Of a stretch of DNA of 64,000 nt, positions 34,417-44,707 are shown in pieces. The stretch comes from CAWKDC01 sp964383495. Its GTDB lineage: Bacteria > Pseudomonadota > Gammaproteobacteria > JABCZS01. Under the pieces are notes generated by a model. It made no database searches and had not been told where the DNA came from. It was given only the letters and a program-made list of their open reading frames with translations. Location of the stretch: positions 124,001-188,000 of the forward strand of contig CAYLHG010000001.1 in assembly GCA_964383495.1 (NCBI GenBank), given 5' to 3'. A program made the translations under genes and the position numbers. Position 1 is the first letter of the stretch, and every line of letters starts with the position of its first letter.

Positions 34417-35473
34417 GAACCACCTCTTCACATTGCGATGCAACCAGCACTGTTGCATCCACTTTTTGTAAAGCCCGCGCAAGACATGCACGGCTCAATA
34501 ATACATCCCTATCACTCATTTCTGTCTTCAAATGCCTAGCTAACTTTTCTGGGGTTAATTCAGATTGTTGAATCATCCAAGCACTGCCAGCTTTCACCAG
34601 TGCCTTGCCATTGTACGTTTGATGGTCGTCTACCGCTAGGGGGTAAGGGACTAAAAGTGCAGATAATCCGCTAGCAATCAGTTCGGCAATCGTCAAAGCG
34701 CCTGCACGGCAAACCACTAAATCTGCCCAAGCATAAGCTTCTGCCATATTATCAATAAAAGGCGCAACGCGCGCCTTCACACCCAACCGTTGGTATAAAG
34801 CGGCTGTCGGCTCGCTATGCTGCACCCCAGCTTGGTGCCACACATCGTATGGCTCAGGCAATAAAGCCAATGCCTGAGGCACAGCTTCGTTAATGGCTTT
34901 TGCGCCAAGACTACCACCCAATACTAATAAACGCAGCGCACCTTCCCGCTTGGCAAAACGTTCTTCTGGCGAAGGAAGCGCAACAATATCAGCTCGCACT
35001 GGGTTTCCTGTCGTATGCACATGGGAACCTTTCAGAGAATGAGGGAAGGATTCACATACAGACGCAGCTAATGGTGTTAATAAGCGGTTGGTCATACCAG
35101 CAATGGCATTTTGTTCATGAATCACTAAGGGAATACGAAGCAACCATGCCGCCACACCGCCCGGGCCCGTTACAAACCCTCCCATTCCTAATACTACAGA
35201 AGGCTTTTCTTTTTTGAACACTTTCATGGCTGCATAAATGGCTTTAAGAACACGCATAGGAGCCGTGAGCCAAGAACGAAAGCCTTTTCCGCGCAAACCT
35301 TGAATAGGAATTGAGTCAATGGGGTAGCCATGTGCGGGCACGATTTTTGTTTCCATACCCTGCTCGGTGCCTAACCAACGCACCGTCCAACCTTGCGCAG
35401 TCAAGTAGTGCGCCACAGCTAATGCAGGAAACACATGCCCACCCGTACCGCCCGCCATGATAATAAGTTTCAT
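34409..35473 (-). CDS. murG: Lipid II synthase (GlcNAc transferase) MurG
   Basis: Peripheral membrane glycosyltransferase that adds GlcNAc to lipid I, 354 residues. IMAGGTGGHVFPALAVA is the N-terminal glycine loop, and VVLGMGGFVTGPGGVAA and VIHEQNAIAGMTNR follow. The donor site includes LLVLGGSLGAKAINE and CRAGALTIAELIASG. It overlaps murC by 8 bases and is separated from ftsW by 40 bases. Confidence 0.97.
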   Translation of the reverse strand: MKLIIMAGGTGGHVFPALAVAHYLTAQGWTVRWLGTEQGMETKIVPAHGYPIDSIPIQGLRGKGFRSWLTAPMRVLKAIYAAMKVFKKEKPSVVLGMGGFVTGPGGVAAWLLRIPLVIHEQNAIAGMTNRLLTPLAASVCESFPHSLKGSHVHTTGNPVRADIVALPSPEERFAKREGALRLLVLGGSLGAKAINEAVPQALALLPEPYDVWHQAGVQHSEPTAALYQRLGVKARVAPFIDNMAEAYAWADLVVCRAGALTIAELIASGLSALLVPYPLAVDDHQTYNGKALVKAGSAWMIQQSELTPEKLARHLKTEMSDRDVLLSRACLARALQKVDATVLVASQCEEVVHD

Positions 35474-35513
35474 TTGTATCCCCTGTAATCCCGGATAAAA
35501 ATGCGAAGCATTT

Positions 35514-36620
35514 TTATCCGGAAGACTTCACTTCCTTATTTACCCGCAACAAAAGAGCTGCGGCGACTAAAAACACCACTAAGCTTGATCCTCCGTAACT
35601 AATAAATGGAAGCGTCAATCCTTTTGTGGGTAATAAACCAATGTTCACGCTCATCGCTATCAATGCTTGCAAGCAAATCCACAATGTTAAGCCAAATGCC
35701 AAATAAGCATGAAACATTTTTTTTGCTTGTGAAGCTTGATACGCTAAAGTACATCCATAAAATCCTAACAACAAATACAACAATAATACCAATGCAGCGC
35801 CGACAAACCCAAATTCTTCCGCAATCACTGCAAAAATAAAATCTGTATGCGCCTCGGGTAAATAAAATAATTTTTGAACACCCGATCCTAATCCCAAGCC
35901 AAACCATTGGCCACGTCCAAACGCAATCAACGCTTGGGTGAGTTGATACCCGGAATCAAATTGATCCGCCCAAGGGTTTAAAAAAGTGGTGATGCGCTCT
36001 AAACGATACGGAGCAGAAATGGCTAAAAACCCAAACGCCAACACACCTAATCCTGCCAACCCACCAACATACCATAATGAAATACCCGCCATAAAAAATA
36101 AGGCCATTACGCACGTTGATAATACAACCACAGCGCCAAAATCGGGTTGCCATAAAATCAATACGCAGGCTAATAATAAAGGCAACAATCCCATAAACAA
36201 TTTCACACCACTTTCGCGCAATTCTTTTTCATATTGTGCACAAAAATAAGCGAAATAAATCATCAGTGCAAGCTTGGCTAATTCTGATACTTGAATATTC
36301 ACTGGCCCCAAACGAATCCAGCGCAAACTCCCATTCACCTTATGACCAATGCCTGGAATCAACAATAAAATTAACGATAAAAACGCTAACACTAGTAATG
36401 GTTTTGCTAATTTCTGCCAGGTTTGAATCGGTACATGATACGCTAATCCTGCGAATAGTAACCCTATCGATAAAAAAGCCAATTGACGTGTTAAATAATA
36501 GAAAGGATCACCGGCACGCGCATTGGCGATAGCAATGGAACTTGAGCCCACCATAACAACACCGATAGCCACCAACACTGCCAAAATCCAAAATAATGTT
36601 AATCCTAAGTGCCTCTGCAT
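35514..36620 (-). CDS. ftsW: Septal peptidoglycan glycosyltransferase FtsW (SEDS family)
   Basis: Polytopic SEDS glycan polymerase that works with FtsI at the septum, 368 residues with about 10 helices. Family motifs include FGRGQWFGLGLGSGVQKLFYLPEAHTDFIF split across residues about 235-265, and the C-terminal PFISYGGSSLVVFLVA. The start overlaps the murD stop by 16 bases. Confidence 0.95.
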   Translation of the reverse strand: MQRHLGLTLFWILAVLVAIGVVMVGSSSIAIANARAGDPFYYLTRQLAFLSIGLLFAGLAYHVPIQTWQKLAKPLLVLAFLSLILLLIPGIGHKVNGSLRWIRLGPVNIQVSELAKLALMIYFAYFCAQYEKELRESGVKLFMGLLPLLLACVLILWQPDFGAVVVLSTCVMALFFMAGISLWYVGGLAGLGVLAFGFLAISAPYRLERITTFLNPWADQFDSGYQLTQALIAFGRGQWFGLGLGSGVQKLFYLPEAHTDFIFAVIAEEFGFVGAALVLLLYLLLGFYGCTLAYQASQAKKMFHAYLAFGLTLWICLQALIAMSVNIGLLPTKGLTLPFISYGGSSLVVFLVAAALLLRVNKEVKSSG

Positions 36621-37924
36621 ACCGATAAAATCTCCCTGACTATTTTTGTAAACTGCTCTCCCCTGTCTGCATATCCTTTAAACATATCAAAGCTTGCACA
36701 AGCGGGTGCCAATAACACAGCATCACCTGGCTGCGCTTGCTGTCTTGCCAATGAAATGGCTTCGTTAAAAGAATCAGCAGCGATGCAAGGTATTGCACCG
36801 TTTAATTCTGAAGCCAATTGTGCACGTGCTTCTCCAATTAAAATAGCCGCGCGACCTTTTTCAATCAACGGCTCACGTAAACAATCAAACGAAGCACCTT
36901 TAGGAAGCCCACCTAAAATAACCACAATGCGCCCCGGCACCAATTTTTCAACACTTGCAATGGACGCTAAGGTTGCACCCACATTGGTGGCTTTAGAATC
37001 ATCATACCATTTCACACCTTCTGCATCACTTACTAGTGCTAAACGGTGAGGCAGGCCATGAAATTGACAAGCCGCTTCAAACGCTTTGTCTGTATCAAAC
37101 CCAGCACCATGCATGATAGCGAGCGCGGCTAATAAATTAGCATAATGAATTTCAGATTGGATTGGTAAACGTGAAACAGCATATTTTTTTTGTTGATAAC
37201 ATAAATATTGGCCATCGTAATGCCAAATATGAGGGTCATGATGAGTGAGTGAAAAATAAATCACATCTTTTCTATCGGGATGCGTAGCAGGATCTTCTGC
37301 ATTACACACTACGTATTTTGCACCCTCGTAAATATGATGTTTTGCAAGACGATATGCTTCCATAGAGCCATGACGATCTAAATGATCCGGAGTAACATTT
37401 AAAATGCAACCCACTAATGGATTTAACCCTGTGGTGATATCCAATTGAAAGCTCGATAATTCTAATATTGCACAATCATAAGGGTCTGCTAACCCATCCA
37501 ATACAGGTGTACCGATATTTCCTAACAAAGCAGGCCGTAATCCTTGCGATGCTACCATATCTTTCAACAAGGATACCACCGTACTTTTACCATTTGAGCC
37601 TGTAACAGATAATACTGGTTTGGTATTTTGTTCTGCAAATAATGTTACATCACCTGTGATCTTCACCCCGCGCTGTTTCGCTTCCAAAATATGAGGTTCT
37701 GTCAAAGGCACACCAGGGCTTAATACCCACACAGGGATATTGTAGGCAGTTTCTGGCAACATGCTACCTTGCCACAACGTTACCTCTGGATAAGCTGCTT
37801 TGAATGTCGTGAGGACTGCTTTTGAATCAGGCTCCCACGCAGCGCACTGATGGTGCATACGTTCACAAAAACGCACTATAGATTGACCTGTTTGTCCAAG
37901 ACCTACAACAAGGAAATCAAACAT
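36605..37924 (-). CDS. murD: UDP-N-acetylmuramoyl-L-alanine-D-glutamate ligase
   Basis: Adds D-Glu in the wall-precursor pathway, 439 residues. LVVGLGQTGQSIVRF is the N-terminal nucleotide-like domain, SVTGSNGKSTVVSLL (about 110) is the P-loop, and NVTPDHLDRHGSMEAY and WYDDSKATNVGATLASI carry substrate residues. ACASFDMFKGYADRGEQF is the C-terminal signature. It lies 10 bases after mraY. Confidence 0.97.
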   Translation of the reverse strand: MFDFLVVGLGQTGQSIVRFCERMHHQCAAWEPDSKAVLTTFKAAYPEVTLWQGSMLPETAYNIPVWVLSPGVPLTEPHILEAKQRGVKITGDVTLFAEQNTKPVLSVTGSNGKSTVVSLLKDMVASQGLRPALLGNIGTPVLDGLADPYDCAILELSSFQLDITTGLNPLVGCILNVTPDHLDRHGSMEAYRLAKHHIYEGAKYVVCNAEDPATHPDRKDVIYFSLTHHDPHIWHYDGQYLCYQQKKYAVSRLPIQSEIHYANLLAALAIMHGAGFDTDKAFEAACQFHGLPHRLALVSDAEGVKWYDDSKATNVGATLASIASVEKLVPGRIVVILGGLPKGASFDCLREPLIEKGRAAILIGEARAQLASELNGAIPCIAADSFNEAISLARQQAQPGDAVLLAPACASFDMFKGYADRGEQFTKIVREILSVCRGT

Positions 37925-37934
37925 TCATACCACC

Positions 37935-39017
37935 TTACCGTAACTTCAAGGTTGCTAAGCTCAATAGCATCAATATTATGGAAATAATCCAAAATCTAAC
38001 AATGACTTTTGTTTCAGGCCACCCTTTCAACTCAAAATGATGATGTATCGGCGCCATACGAAACACTCTTTTCCCACGTGTTTTAAAAGATCCCACTTGA
38101 ATCATCACGGATAATGTTTCTACGACAAATACACCGCCCACAATAATCAACAATAATTCTTGACGCACAATCACAGCCATCACACCCAAGGCGGCACCTA
38201 AGGATAATGATCCTACATCGCCCATAAACACTTCTGCAGGATAAGCATTGAACCATAAAAACCCTAACCCCGCACCCACTAATGCAGCTGCATACACGGC
38301 TATTTCGCCGCTGCCAGGAATGAATGGAAAACCTAAATATTCAGCGAAATTAGCATGCCCCAGTACGTACCCAAAAACACCTAATGTGGCAGCGCATAAT
38401 ACAACCGGCACAATGGCTAATCCATCTAGTCCATCTGTTAAGTTTACTGCATTTGAACTGCCTACCAATACAAAATAAACAAACGGAATAAAGCCCCAAC
38501 CTAAAGACCATGCAAATGATTTGAAAAAAGGTGCAATCAATGTTGTTTCTGCTGCTGATGCTGCCGTTACATATAAAATCAATCCAATTAATAATCCTGC
38601 CAATGACTGCCAACCATATTTCTCGCGACTGGATAATCCTTTTGTATTTTTTAAAACAAGCTTGCGATAATCATCCACAAAACCAATTCCGCCAAATAAC
38701 CATAATGTGACTAACGCAATCCATATGTATCGATTGGTTAAATCAGCCCATAATAAAGTAGAAACACTCAAAGAAGCTAATATCAACAATCCACCCATCG
38801 TTGGCGTACCTGATTTAACATGATGCGTTGCTGGCCCATCACTGCGAATAGGTTGTCCCATTTTGTAACTTTGCAATAATGCAATGAGCCATGGTCCCAT
38901 GCATAGCGCAATGGTTAACGCGGTAAGTGCTGCCATTAATGTGCGGAACGTAATATAATGAACCACTTGCAGCGGGCTCCAAAAAGGTTCTAAATATTGA
39001 AAAAGCCAAACTAGCAT
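37935..39017 (-). CDS. mraY: Phospho-N-acetylmuramoyl-pentapeptide transferase
   Basis: Ten-helix membrane enzyme that forms lipid I, 360 residues as usual. The Mg-binding Asp series is visible in GFVDDYRKLV (about 115), NLTDGLDGLAI (about 190) and GDVGSLSLGAALG (about 265). The C-terminal MAPIHHHFELKGWPE is the diagnostic HHH motif. It sits between murF and murD in the standard order. Confidence 0.98.
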   Translation of the reverse strand: MLVWLFQYLEPFWSPLQVVHYITFRTLMAALTALTIALCMGPWLIALLQSYKMGQPIRSDGPATHHVKSGTPTMGGLLILASLSVSTLLWADLTNRYIWIALVTLWLFGGIGFVDDYRKLVLKNTKGLSSREKYGWQSLAGLLIGLILYVTAASAAETTLIAPFFKSFAWSLGWGFIPFVYFVLVGSSNAVNLTDGLDGLAIVPVVLCAATLGVFGYVLGHANFAEYLGFPFIPGSGEIAVYAAALVGAGLGFLWFNAYPAEVFMGDVGSLSLGAALGVMAVIVRQELLLIIVGGVFVVETLSVMIQVGSFKTRGKRVFRMAPIHHHFELKGWPETKVIVRFWIISIILMLLSLATLKLR

Positions 39018-39027
39018 TTTCTCTCTC

Positions 39028-40356
39028 CTATTGATTTTTCAAAGCTTCCACGACTGTTTCAAGTTGATTCGATCTCGAACCTTTGATCAGCACTGTCATC
39101 TCAGGATGTAACCGCGGGCGCAATGCATCCACCAATGCATCCTTATTCTCAAAATGTTCTGCCCCTTTGCCAAAAGCAGTTAAGGTTAGCCTAGATTTCT
39201 CGCCAATCGCAAAAATATGATCAATGCCTAAGGCACGCGCTTTCTCACCCACTATTCTATGCTGACGATCCGCTTCATCGCCCAATTCTTTCATATCCCC
39301 AAACACCCATATCTTCTCGCCCGGATACGTCGATAAAACTTCCAAGGCAGCCAAAACACTTACTGGACCAGCATTGTAGCAATCATCTATCAGTGTAGAC
39401 TGGTTCTGGCCTGTCAAAATATTCATACGGCGTTTCACGGGGGTTGTCCGGGCAATTCCCGCCTGAATGCAATGCGTAGGAATGTCTAATACAAACGCTA
39501 CAGCCGCTGCTGCGGCTGCATTATAAATATTATGCTTGCCTAATAAAACGGTTTCTATGGGAATCAAGCCATTTGGAGATTCCAATACTGCCTTGCCTCC
39601 TTCGTGCGACAAGGCCACTTTTGTGATCACTAAATTTGACTCAGGAGAAAACCCAAAAGTAAATTGCTTGCAATCCAATGCAGGATGCCACATGCTGTAA
39701 TAATGATCATCGCGCGGTAACACCGCAACACCCCCAGGCATGAGTCCATTATAAATGGCACCTTTTTCACGAGCCACGCCCTCTATCCCACCCATTCCTT
39801 CGGTATGTTGTGCTGCAACCAATGTAATTAAAGCGGCATCTGGTTTTGCAATGGCAGTTAATCGCTCGATTTCACCGCGTTGATTAGCACCCATTTCGAC
39901 GACAGCGAAACGATGTTCTGGCTCTAACGTTAATAAAGTTTGCGGCACACCTACTTCGTTATTTAAATTAGCTTTTGTAGCCAATGTAGGCGCGTACAAC
40001 CCGCATATTTGCGCTAAATATTCTTTCACTGTTGTTTTGCCACAACTCCCTGTTAAAGAAATAACTTTTGCATTCATTTCAAGACGATGTGCTTGCGCAA
40101 TTTTCCCATAAGCTGTTAAAGTATTTTCCACTTCAATTTGAGGTAAATTAACAGGAATTTTACGAGAGACAATCGCAAGAGAAGCATTTTTCTCAATGGC
40201 TTGTAATAAATAATCATGCCCATCATACTTTTCGCCGATCAATGCAACAAATACATCATGAGGCTGCAAAGCGCGCGTGTCTGTAGAAATGTGAACATCT
40301 CTATCAACACCTGAAAAATCCTCATGAAACAACTGACATAGGGCTGATAATCTCAT
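39028..40356 (-). CDS. murF: UDP-MurNAc-tripeptide-D-alanyl-D-alanine ligase
   Basis: Adds D-Ala-D-Ala to the tripeptide precursor. The ATG at 40356 overlaps the murE stop (ATGA) and has CGGAGACC before it, giving 442 residues; a longer frame to 40395 lies inside murE. SLTGSCGKTTVKEYL is the P-loop (about 100), VEMGANQRGEIERL and DDCYNAGPVSVLAAL follow. D-Ala-D-Ala must come from a ddl gene outside this window. Confidence 0.96.
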   Translation of the reverse strand: MRLSALCQLFHEDFSGVDRDVHISTDTRALQPHDVFVALIGEKYDGHDYLLQAIEKNASLAIVSRKIPVNLPQIEVENTLTAYGKIAQAHRLEMNAKVISLTGSCGKTTVKEYLAQICGLYAPTLATKANLNNEVGVPQTLLTLEPEHRFAVVEMGANQRGEIERLTAIAKPDAALITLVAAQHTEGMGGIEGVAREKGAIYNGLMPGGVAVLPRDDHYYSMWHPALDCKQFTFGFSPESNLVITKVALSHEGGKAVLESPNGLIPIETVLLGKHNIYNAAAAAAVAFVLDIPTHCIQAGIARTTPVKRRMNILTGQNQSTLIDDCYNAGPVSVLAALEVLSTYPGEKIWVFGDMKELGDEADRQHRIVGEKARALGIDHIFAIGEKSRLTLTAFGKGAEHFENKDALVDALRPRLHPEMTVLIKGSRSNQLETVVEALKNQ

Positions 40357-41813
40357 TTTGGTCTCCGTTCTTTCAACACTTGACGCGCGACACATTGATC
40401 TGAAAAAGGCATAATGATTTCGGCCATGATTTGCGTTTTTTCATGGCCTTTCCCTGCAATTAAAATAGTATCTTCAACATGAGCAGATAAAATAGCAGCG
40501 CGAATGGCTGCTTCACGATCTAAAATTACTTGAGCATGGTGCTTGGAGGGCATGCCAGATAAAATTTGATCTGCAATCTTTTGTGGAGATTCATTGCGTG
40601 GATTATCATTTGTAATAATCACCTGATCAGCATCTTTTGCAGCAATTTTTCCCATAATAGCGCGCTTGGTTATATCTCTATCTCCTCCACATCCAAATAT
40701 GCACCATAATTTTCCGCGTACGGTAGGTCGCAACGCTGCAATGGCTTTTTCTAAAGCATCAGGCGTATGGGCAAAATCAATAATTACGCGAGGATCTTCC
40801 GGCAAAGAGACGCACTCTAACCTTCCAGGAATACCAGAAACATGTTCTGCAATAGAAGATAATACATTTAATGTAAATCCATCTACACGCATGGCTGCAA
40901 TCATAGCCAATAAATTAGATAGGTTAAATGATCCGATTAACAACGGTTCAAAAAAAACATCGCTATCATTTTCATACAAACGATAACCTTCCCCATCAGG
41001 AACAGCTGAAATAATGCTATCGCAACGATCAGATTTTTTTTGTTTACAAGTATATCCAATCACTTTTTTAGTGCTAGCAATATAAGGCAATTGTGCATAA
41101 CACCATTCATCATCTAAATTTATAACAACCGTTTCAACGGAATCCATTTTGTATAATTTTGCTTTTGCATTTCCATACGCTTCTAATGTTTTATGATAAT
41201 CCAAATGATCTTGTGTTAAATTTGTAAAAATAGCCACATGAATATCAGTTGTTTTCAACCTGCCTTGATCAAGGGCATGCGAGGAAGCTTCCATCACAAC
41301 AGTTTCAATGCCTGCAGCATACATCTCTGCTAAATGTCGTTGTAAACTAATAGAGTCTGGTGTTGTAAGAGGATTATCCACGCAATGATCTAATGTTCCG
41401 ATCCCCAATGTGCCTATCATGGCCACCGGCACATCAAGTGCTCGGTACATTTGATTCAATCCATGCGCGATCGAAGATTTTCCATTCGTTCCTGTGACCG
41501 CAACGATATGCAAATGTTGACTCGGATGATCATAAAACTCATCCGCTAATGCAGGAATTTTTTCGATTAAATGCGGCACTTCAAGCACAGGAATAGCAAT
41601 TTTTGATAATACATGAGATTGTGTGGGTGTTAAATGTTCAGGATCAATAACAATTGCTTTAGCGCCGTGAGCAACAGCATCTGCAATGAAGTCACGCCCA
41701 TCACTTTGTCCGCCATGATATGCAATAAACGCATCACCTGGCACTAATCGAGCGCTATGTTGGCAAAGGCCTGTAACGTTGGCTGCGCGTAAACGTGAAA
41801 CAATCATGTTCAT
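40353..41813 (-). CDS. murE: UDP-MurNAc-dipeptide-meso-diaminopimelate ligase
   Basis: Adds the third residue of the stem peptide, 486 residues. AVTGTNGKSSIAHGL (about 105) is the P-loop, EASSHALDQGRL lies near 180, and ITNDNPRNESPQKIA (about 400) holds the DNPR motif that selects meso-diaminopimelate rather than lysine. This agrees with dapD in the same window. It overlaps murF by 4 bases and lies 5 bases after ftsI. Confidence 0.97.
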   Translation of the reverse strand: MNMIVSRLRAANVTGLCQHSARLVPGDAFIAYHGGQSDGRDFIADAVAHGAKAIVIDPEHLTPTQSHVLSKIAIPVLEVPHLIEKIPALADEFYDHPSQHLHIVAVTGTNGKSSIAHGLNQMYRALDVPVAMIGTLGIGTLDHCVDNPLTTPDSISLQRHLAEMYAAGIETVVMEASSHALDQGRLKTTDIHVAIFTNLTQDHLDYHKTLEAYGNAKAKLYKMDSVETVVINLDDEWCYAQLPYIASTKKVIGYTCKQKKSDRCDSIISAVPDGEGYRLYENDSDVFFEPLLIGSFNLSNLLAMIAAMRVDGFTLNVLSSIAEHVSGIPGRLECVSLPEDPRVIIDFAHTPDALEKAIAALRPTVRGKLWCIFGCGGDRDITKRAIMGKIAAKDADQVIITNDNPRNESPQKIADQILSGMPSKHHAQVILDREAAIRAAILSAHVEDTILIAGKGHEKTQIMAEIIMPFSDQCVARQVLKERRPK

Positions 41814-41818
41814 CCTTT

Positions 41819-43504
41819 CTACATCGTTGCTTTGTCATCCATGGCAATATCCCTCAGACGCAAGGCATCATTCATAATTCGCCCAAAGACCGGCGCAGAA
41901 ACTGCACCTCCATAATATTGGCCCGAAGCAGGATCATCCATCACAACCACGCATACTAATCGCGGCGCTGTCGCAGGTGCAAACCCTACAAAAGTGGCTA
42001 GATGGTGGTCCTCCATATAGCCATTCGGCCCCAACTTTCTTACTGTACCTGATTTGCCGGCCACAAAATAGCCCTTAACGCGCGCCGCGTCGCCTGATCC
42101 ACCGTCTTTTGCATGAATGGTTAACATTTGGCGCAAATCTTTTAAGTATTTTTTATCAATGGCTTGCTCCGACGAAGGAATAGTGTCACGTTTTAATAAA
42201 GTAAATGGTACGTATTCTCCATCATTAGCTACAATGGCGTATGCTTTTGCTAATTGTATTGCCGTCGTGGAAACACCATAACCAAACGCTAGGGTTGCGT
42301 AAGCAAAAGGATCTAACTTCCGGCTTGCATCAAAATGCCCCATACGCTCACCTGGAAACTCTAAATAAGTGGATTGGCCAAACCCTAATCCCTTATATAA
42401 ACTTAATAAATCCGCTTGTGGTTGCGGCAAAATAACTTTAGCTGTTCCCACATTGCTCGACTTCCGAAGCACATTGGTTAAACTCAATGTGCCAAAATTA
42501 CGAATATCGCGTACAACGCGGCCATTCACATTCATATAACCCGGTGCTGTTTCAATCATGCTATCAGGTGTCTGATCACCTGATCGTAACGCAACGAGCG
42601 CAGCAAACGGTTTTGCCGTAGAGCCCGGCTCGAATACATCTGTTACAGCACGATTTCTCATGTGATCAACCACAAACCCTTGACGATTATTAGGATTATA
42701 AGAAGGCTGATTCACCATAGCTAACACTTCGCCTGTTTTCACATCCACAATCACAACACTACCACCCACCGCTTGTTGCTCTTTTACTGCTTTTTTAAGT
42801 TCACGATAGGCAATATATTGCAAGCGATTATCAATGGAAAGCGCTAATGATTGCCCTGGCTCGCTACCGCGCAATAATGCTAAATCTTCCACAATTTGAC
42901 CGCGCCTGTCTTTTAACACTTGCATTTCACCGTTACGACCTTTCAAATGATGATCGAATGCTAATTCTAATCCTTCTACACCCTGACCATCTACATTTAC
43001 TAATCCTACAACATGCGCTGCTGCTTCTCCCATCGGATAATAACGACGATATTCACGTTGCGAATGAACCCCTGGCACGTCTAATGTTAAAATTTGCTCT
43101 GCCCCTTGAGGGCTTAATTGACGTTTTAAATAAACAAACTCTTTTTCTTGTGTTGCTGACAAGCGCGCATTTAAATCTTCCAATGATATGCCTAATACAG
43201 CAGCTAATTGCCTGCGCTGTGTTTCTGTAGCTTCTTGGAACGCATGCGGATTTCCCCAAATAGAATCCACCGGCGTGCTGACTGCAAGCGGTTCACCGGA
43301 ACGATCGGTGATGATACCGCGCAATGCATTTAATGTGACTGTGCGCACACTGCGCATGTCGCCTTGGTCTTGCAGAAATTCTTTTTTTATCAGTTGCAAA
43401 TACATCATGCGCGACAATATACCGCAGCTCAGCACGATCAATACAATCATGACAAAAAAAAGACGCCAACGGCGAAAGCCCGGCGTGCTTATTGTTCCAC
43501 CCAC
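41819..43504 (-). CDS. ftsI: Septal transpeptidase FtsI (PBP3)
   Basis: Division-specific class B penicillin-binding protein, 561 residues. One N-terminal helix (FFVMIVLIVLSCGILSRMM) anchors it. The transpeptidase motifs are present in order: SxxK in FEPGSTAKPFAAL (about 295), SxN in RKSSNVGTAK (about 350) and KSGT in VAGKSGTVRKLG (about 485). It overlaps ftsL by 16 bases. Confidence 0.97.
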   Translation of the reverse strand: MGGTISTPGFRRWRLFFVMIVLIVLSCGILSRMMYLQLIKKEFLQDQGDMRSVRTVTLNALRGIITDRSGEPLAVSTPVDSIWGNPHAFQEATETQRRQLAAVLGISLEDLNARLSATQEKEFVYLKRQLSPQGAEQILTLDVPGVHSQREYRRYYPMGEAAAHVVGLVNVDGQGVEGLELAFDHHLKGRNGEMQVLKDRRGQIVEDLALLRGSEPGQSLALSIDNRLQYIAYRELKKAVKEQQAVGGSVVIVDVKTGEVLAMVNQPSYNPNNRQGFVVDHMRNRAVTDVFEPGSTAKPFAALVALRSGDQTPDSMIETAPGYMNVNGRVVRDIRNFGTLSLTNVLRKSSNVGTAKVILPQPQADLLSLYKGLGFGQSTYLEFPGERMGHFDASRKLDPFAYATLAFGYGVSTTAIQLAKAYAIVANDGEYVPFTLLKRDTIPSSEQAIDKKYLKDLRQMLTIHAKDGGSGDAARVKGYFVAGKSGTVRKLGPNGYMEDHHLATFVGFAPATAPRLVCVVVMDDPASGQYYGGAVSAPVFGRIMNDALRLRDIAMDDKATM

Positions 43505-43800
43505 ACAACCTCACTTGCTTCAGGCGGACGCATATGGAGCACGTGTTGTGCGATATGGTCAACACGCCCTTCTGCACTTAAGGTGCTGCGCTCTAATAAT
43601 AATTGCGTCCATTCGATATTCATTTCATCCCGCAATGCTTGTAACTGATGCCATTCATTAAACATTTCACGGGTGGAATGCCGAACATAAACCACCCCTA
43701 AGCTGCTTAACACCATGCTGAGTAACAACATGCCGAGCACTGTTTTCAGCTGCCAACTGTATTGTACTGCTTGTTTATCACTTGCTGCTTTTCTTAACAT
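43489..43800 (-). CDS. ftsL: Cell division protein FtsL
   Basis: Small bitopic protein, 103 residues, between rsmH and ftsI. A short N-terminus and one helix (about residues 20-40, VLGMLLLSMVLSSLGVVYV) are followed by a heptad-like coiled coil (FNEWHQLQALRDEMNIEW) and a short tail. It forms the FtsQLB complex. Identification rests on topology and position, which is normal for this poorly conserved gene. Confidence 0.9.
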   Translation of the reverse strand: MLRKAASDKQAVQYSWQLKTVLGMLLLSMVLSSLGVVYVRHSTREMFNEWHQLQALRDEMNIEWTQLLLERSTLSAEGRVDHIAQHVLHMRPPEASEVVWVEQ

Positions 43801-44705
43801 TTTTCCACTACCCGCAAAATCGCACTACGCGAACGCGCGTTGCGTGCTACTTCTGCTTCTGTTGCCTTCATTTTTCCCAGTAATTTGATGATACCCTTGG
43901 GCCTATCTCCCCGATAAGGGATAATGCCTTTAGGTTCTTCCCCCATTGATGCCGCTTTCAACGTTTGTTTTACCAAACGATCTTCCAAAGAATGAAAGCT
44001 CAGCACTACTAAACGGCCGCCTGATTTTAGCGCATTTATTGCATCTTTGAGTGCTAGGGTTAGGTCCTCTAATTCTTCATTCACTACCATACGAATCGCT
44101 TGAAATGTTCGTGTTGCAAAATGTTTATTTTTTTCTTTGAATGGAATGGCTTTATCGATCACATCCACTAATTGCTGCGTGGTTTCAATCGCCATTGTTG
44201 ATCTTACATCAACAATTTTACGTGCAATTTTTTTGGAAAATCTTTCTTCGCCATATACTTTGAATGCATATGCCATTTCTTCTTCACTGGTTGTGGCAAC
44301 CCATTGCGCAGCTGTGATACCACGCGTGGTATCCATACGCATATCCAATGGGCCATTTTTCATAAAACTAAAACCCCGGCTTGCATCATCTAACTGAGGG
44401 GAAGAAACGCCTAAATCAAATAAAATACCATCGACTAAACCAAACCCTAGCTCATCCAACGCTTTTTGAATATATTTAAATGAACCGTGGTAAATGTCGA
44501 TGGGTAAGCCGCTTTCTTTTAATGTTTGTGCGCTAGCAATGGCTTGTGGATCTTTATCCATCACTAACAAGCGGCCCGTAGAAAGTAAGCTAGCAATGGC
44601 GCGCGAATGCCCACCGCGGCCGAACGTCGCGTCGACATAGTCACCTTCAGGTGTAATGCGCAAAGCCTCGATGGCCTCCACCGGCATCACACTGGTGTGC
44701 ATCAT
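43794..44705 (-). CDS. rsmH: 16S rRNA (cytosine-1402-N4)-methyltransferase
   Basis: Also called MraW. Starting at the ATG at 44705 (MMHTSVMPVEAIEAL), 2 bases after the mraZ stop, it has 303 residues; an in-frame ATG at 44729 overlaps mraZ. YVDATFGRGGHSRAI is the SAM-binding loop, LFDLGVSSPQLDDASRGFS (about 100) and SGGRLVVLSFHSLEDRLV (about 240) are diagnostic. It overlaps ftsL by 7 bases. Confidence 0.96.
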   Translation of the reverse strand: MMHTSVMPVEAIEALRITPEGDYVDATFGRGGHSRAIASLLSTGRLLVMDKDPQAIASAQTLKESGLPIDIYHGSFKYIQKALDELGFGLVDGILFDLGVSSPQLDDASRGFSFMKNGPLDMRMDTTRGITAAQWVATTSEEEMAYAFKVYGEERFSKKIARKIVDVRSTMAIETTQQLVDVIDKAIPFKEKNKHFATRTFQAIRMVVNEELEDLTLALKDAINALKSGGRLVVLSFHSLEDRLVKQTLKAASMGEEPKGIIPYRGDRPKGIIKLLGKMKATEAEVARNARSRSAILRVVEKC

Positions 44706-44707
44706 TG

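Noticed and set aside
43188..43661. 157-codon plus-strand ORF across ftsI and ftsL
   Set aside because: Fully antisense to two well-supported genes and without recognisable domains.
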